NCBI GenBank assembly: GCA_002134785.1
Contig: MBQZ01000006.1
Span: 1 to 64,000, forward strand
Direction of reading: 5' to 3'
DNA from: Crenothrix sp. D3
GTDB taxonomy: Bacteria; Pseudomonadota; Gammaproteobacteria; Methylococcales; Methylomonadaceae
Length of the DNA: 64,000 nt
A model generated the notes under the pieces. It saw only the letters and a list, made by a program, of their open reading frames with translations. It was not told where the DNA came from and made no database searches. Shown piece by piece: positions 61,616 through 64,000 of this stretch. The position numbers and the translations under genes are program-made. Numbering within the stretch: position 1 is the stretch's first letter; the number at the start of each line of letters is the position of its first letter.

Positions 61616-62518
61616 CTACACTTTAGTCACAATAGTGGTCAACGCCTCCTCAAGCCTTGTATAACTAAAACGATAACCCAGCGTTTGCACTTTGGTTGGT
61701 AACGCGCGTTGCCCACCAAGCAATAAAACCGCCATTTCACCTAGCATTAGTTGCAATACAAATGTAGGGGCAGCAAACAGGGCAGGGCGATGCAACACCC
61801 GCGCCAATGTGTGGGTAAATTCAGCATTAGTGACAGGTTCAGGCGCAGTCATATTATAAGCCCCATTTGCCTCTGCATTTTCTAATAATAGCAAAACGAT
61901 ACCGACATAATCATCAACATGAATCCAGCTCATCCATTGCCGTCCATCACCTAGCCGTGCTGCTAAACCTAGTTTAAATGGCAATAGCATTTTACCTAAT
62001 AAGCCCCCAGCTGAATCTAATACCAATCCCGTGCGTAATAAACACACCCTAACACCAAACGCGTTGGCAGTTTGCGCAACCGCTTCCCACGCACTGCACA
62101 ATTGCGCACCGAAATCAGTAGCAGGTGAGCGTGATTCTTCCAAAATAGTATCGCCGCCATCACCATAAAATCCTGTGGCTGAACCGCTCAATAACACGCT
62201 AGGCTTATGGGTGGCATTAGCGATGCACTGCACGAGGTTTTCGGTCAAATTAACGCGGCTTTGCCATAAACGTTGTTTACGTTCGGCTGTCCACCGCTTA
62301 TCAACAATTGGCTCACCTGCCAAATTAATCACCGCATCAAAAAAAACCTCAGGCTGCCAGTCCGCTAATGTCGCCATCGCTGTAACTGCCGCGCCGCATT
62401 TTTGTTTTACCGTGTCAGGCGTTCGACTTAATACCGTGACTTCATGACCTTTTGCCAGTAAAGCGGGGCAAAGTTTACGACCGATTAAACCTGTACCGCC
62501 TGTGATTAAAATTTTCAT
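61616..62518 (-). CDS. yfcH: TIGR01777-family NAD(P)-dependent epimerase-like protein (YfcH-like)
   Basis: This 300-aa Rossmann protein has the NAD(P) motif MKILITGGTGLIGRKLCPAL, VTVLSRTPD, VINLAGEPIVDKRW, LLSGSATGFYGDGGD and SWIHVDDYVG, all typical of the TIGR01777/YfcH family. The ATG at 62518 starts the fold directly; a longer frame to 62581 adds 21 poorly conserved residues. Its biochemical substrate is unknown in bacteria. It converges with yebC. Confidence 0.9.
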   Translation of the reverse strand: MKILITGGTGLIGRKLCPALLAKGHEVTVLSRTPDTVKQKCGAAVTAMATLADWQPEVFFDAVINLAGEPIVDKRWTAERKQRLWQSRVNLTENLVQCIANATHKPSVLLSGSATGFYGDGGDTILEESRSPATDFGAQLCSAWEAVAQTANAFGVRVCLLRTGLVLDSAGGLLGKMLLPFKLGLAARLGDGRQWMSWIHVDDYVGIVLLLLENAEANGAYNMTAPEPVTNAEFTHTLARVLHRPALFAAPTFVLQLMLGEMAVLLLGGQRALPTKVQTLGYRFSYTRLEEALTTIVTKV

Positions 62519-62682
62519 GCTGTATATCCTGTTGTTTAAGAAGACAGAAGCCAATAGTACCCCGCTATTCATTGTTATCATAGCGCAAGTTTATAGCCGT
62601 TGAAGTTGCTCTATGATAAGTGCAGAATGCGCCTGATGTTGAAATATAAATTGGAATGTAGACACTGAGAGAATCAAACTAA

Positions 62683-63471
62683 ATGATAATGAAATTAACA
62701 AGAACCCAATTCCACTTAACATTAACTGCTAGCGCGTTGGCTATTTGTTTAGTATCTTGTCAGCCTTCAAAGGCAATAGATAAGGTCAACAACACAACAC
62801 TAATGGATTTTCCGCCTATTATTTTATGGGCGTGGGAGCGACCCGAAGATTTACGTTTTTTAAATACCGATAAAGTGGGCGTGGCTTTTTTAGCACAAAC
62901 GCTGGTATTAACGGGTAATGAGGTCAATACCAAACCCCGTCAGCAACCACTTAAAGTCGCACCGCAAACCAAACTTATTGCAGTGACGCGTATTGAAATC
63001 GATAAACTACCCGTGTTATCAACGATTCAGCAGAATGAAATTGTGCGGCTAATATTGAATACATTAAAACTAAAAAATGTGTCAGCCGTACAAATTGATT
63101 TTGATGTCAAAGTCTCACAGCGCGGTTTTTATCGTGAGTTACTGAATGAATTACGCACAAAAATCCCCACAACCATGCCATTGTCGATAACGGCTTTAGC
63201 GTCATTCTGTCTTAGCGATCCTTGGATAAAAGACCTCCCTATTGATGAGGCAATTCCAATGATTTTTCGTATGGGAGCTGATAGTAATACCGTAAAAGCT
63301 GTGTTAAAAAAGGGTGAGGATTTTTCTATTCCGCTGTGTCAACACAGTTATGGCATTGCCACCGATGAACCTCTATCAATGACATTTGATAAGACGCGCC
63401 GAATTTATGTTTTCAAAGGCACTGCGGCAAGTTGGATAAAAGATGATATTGATAAGCTATTGATTCAATGA
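62683..63471 (+). CDS. DUF3142-family lipoprotein
   Basis: This 262-aa protein has a lipoprotein signal (LTLTASALAICLVSCQ, Cys near residue 26). The mature part begins with FPPIILWAWERPEDLRFLNTDKVGVAFLAQT, a DUF3142 hallmark. VQIDFDVKVSQRGFYRELLNELR and PLSITALASFCLSDPWI are also typical. ATG codons at 62683 and 62689 are both possible. The family is a TIM-barrel-like glycosidase-type fold by repute, with no proven activity. Confidence 0.82.
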   Translation: MIMKLTRTQFHLTLTASALAICLVSCQPSKAIDKVNNTTLMDFPPIILWAWERPEDLRFLNTDKVGVAFLAQTLVLTGNEVNTKPRQQPLKVAPQTKLIAVTRIEIDKLPVLSTIQQNEIVRLILNTLKLKNVSAVQIDFDVKVSQRGFYRELLNELRTKIPTTMPLSITALASFCLSDPWIKDLPIDEAIPMIFRMGADSNTVKAVLKKGEDFSIPLCQHSYGIATDEPLSMTFDKTRRIYVFKGTAASWIKDDIDKLLIQ

Positions 63472-63566
63472 ATAGATTAGTTCAACGGTTAATAAAGTCA
63501 TTAAGCTGTCACACTGCTTGGCTACCATGTATAGAATTAGCGTTAAAAATTTTTATTTGAGTATTT

Positions 63567-64000
63567 ATGATTGAGAATCAAAAAATTAGCCGTAACGCCT
63601 ATGCTGTCGATTTTTCCGCACCATGCGCCAGTGAGTTAATGGTAGAGGTAATATCAGTTTCGCTAGATACGCCAGTTTTAGATGTGCTGACACTGTTTCA
63701 AACTCATATTGAATTACCTGCATTTCCTGTCGTAGACCAAAATAATCACTACTTTGGCATTATTACTCGTCGTAATTATCTCAGTATCATGACGCGTGCC
63801 TATGCACGCGAACTGTTTGCGCGTAAAGATCTCGCTAGTTTATTAAAAATAAATCCCACTATTTTTCTTGCGCCCTTGATCGTCAATGGCGATGACCGTA
63901 TTGATCAAGTAATGTTTGATTTTCTAAGTCTTGACCCAGAAATGGGTTTTGAGGCTTTGCCTGTTATTGATGTCACAGGCAATATAGCCATTATCAAAGT
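63567..64000 (+). CDS. CBS-domain protein, N-terminal part (runs off the window)
   Basis: The frame starting ATG at 63567 stays open to the right edge (144 codons). It begins MIENQKISRNAYAVDFSAPC and contains SLDTPVLDVLTLFQTHIELPAFPVVDQNNHYFGIITRRNYLSIMTR. That is a CBS motif (thresholds, PVVD, GIITR). A second CBS-like unit follows (VNGDDRIDQVMFDFLSLDPEMGFEALPVIDVTGNIAIIK). Such pairs often precede GGDEF, kinase or transporter domains, none visible here. Confidence 0.75.
   Translation, partial: MIENQKISRNAYAVDFSAPCASELMVEVISVSLDTPVLDVLTLFQTHIELPAFPVVDQNNHYFGIITRRNYLSIMTRAYARELFARKDLASLLKINPTIFLAPLIVNGDDRIDQVMFDFLSLDPEMGFEALPVIDVTGNIAIIK

Overview
This window looks like chromosomal DNA from a moderately AT-rich, sulfur-oxidising gammaproteobacterium, most plausibly of the Thiotrichales (Beggiatoa/Thiothrix-like). 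That placement is an inference from gene content: a type II-like sulfide:quinone oxidoreductase, a persulfide dioxygenase-rhodanese fusion, a SulP transporter, a sulfate-binding protein, a family 2A (SrpI-type) encapsulin with its serine acetyltransferase, cytochrome bd, a c4-type cytochrome, an MdtABC/MuxABC-type efflux system, and many palindromic repeats between and inside genes. No rRNA, tRNA or CRISPR array was recognised.

Layout. 1-98: the 3' end of an IS630-type transposase. 105-5259 (minus): a sulfur assimilation/storage cluster read as outer-membrane channel, sulfate-binding protein, serine O-acetyltransferase, encapsulin shell, and the cargo-targeting part of a probable cysteine desulfurase that stops at the IS boundary. 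5508-8552: a large membrane diguanylate cyclase. 8644-14431: comF, then divergently bioB-bioF-(unknown)-bioH-bioC-bioD. 14428-21241 (minus): cydA-cydB-(cydX fused to a degenerate GGDEF domain)-cydD-cydC. 21318-26286 (minus): persulfide dioxygenase-rhodanese, SQR, a DUF599 protein and SulP, headed by a very good sigma-54 promoter match with iterated upstream sites. 26469-28904: an endolysin, a dihaem cytochrome and a HAD phosphatase.

29138-37034 is accessory. An OLD-like ATPase plus TOPRIM pair precedes dhaK. A membrane protein and an Mrr-type nuclease-helicase with a frameshifted tail of repeats lie between dhaK and dhaL, which are on opposite strands. 37035-40643 (minus) carries LOG-family protein, beta-CASP hydrolase, cupin, DUF1289-like protein and dhaL. 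An L,D-transpeptidase follows. 43346-54201 (minus) is an MdtABC-OMP-type efflux operon (adaptor, MdtB-like, MdtC-like, outer-membrane factor) whose two pump genes are separated by a toxin-antitoxin pair, a restriction endonuclease-like gene and palindromic repeats. 54385-57253 is topB-ssb. 57347-57843 holds an IS110 remnant, a 152-bp MITE with 9-bp target duplications, and a dispersed repeat. Then come a CAP-RTX-like secreted protein, a SerB-like phosphatase, YebC, a YfcH-type epimerase, a DUF3142 lipoprotein and the start of a CBS-domain protein.

The most notable items are the CydX-degenerate GGDEF fusion, the encapsulin cluster with interrupted cargo, the sigma-54 control region of the persulfide dioxygenase, three palindromic repeats inserted in frame within bioH, cydD and the efflux lipoprotein gene, and the poly-A frameshift in the repeat-tailed restriction helicase. 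All family assignments come from reading motifs by eye; no database search was run.
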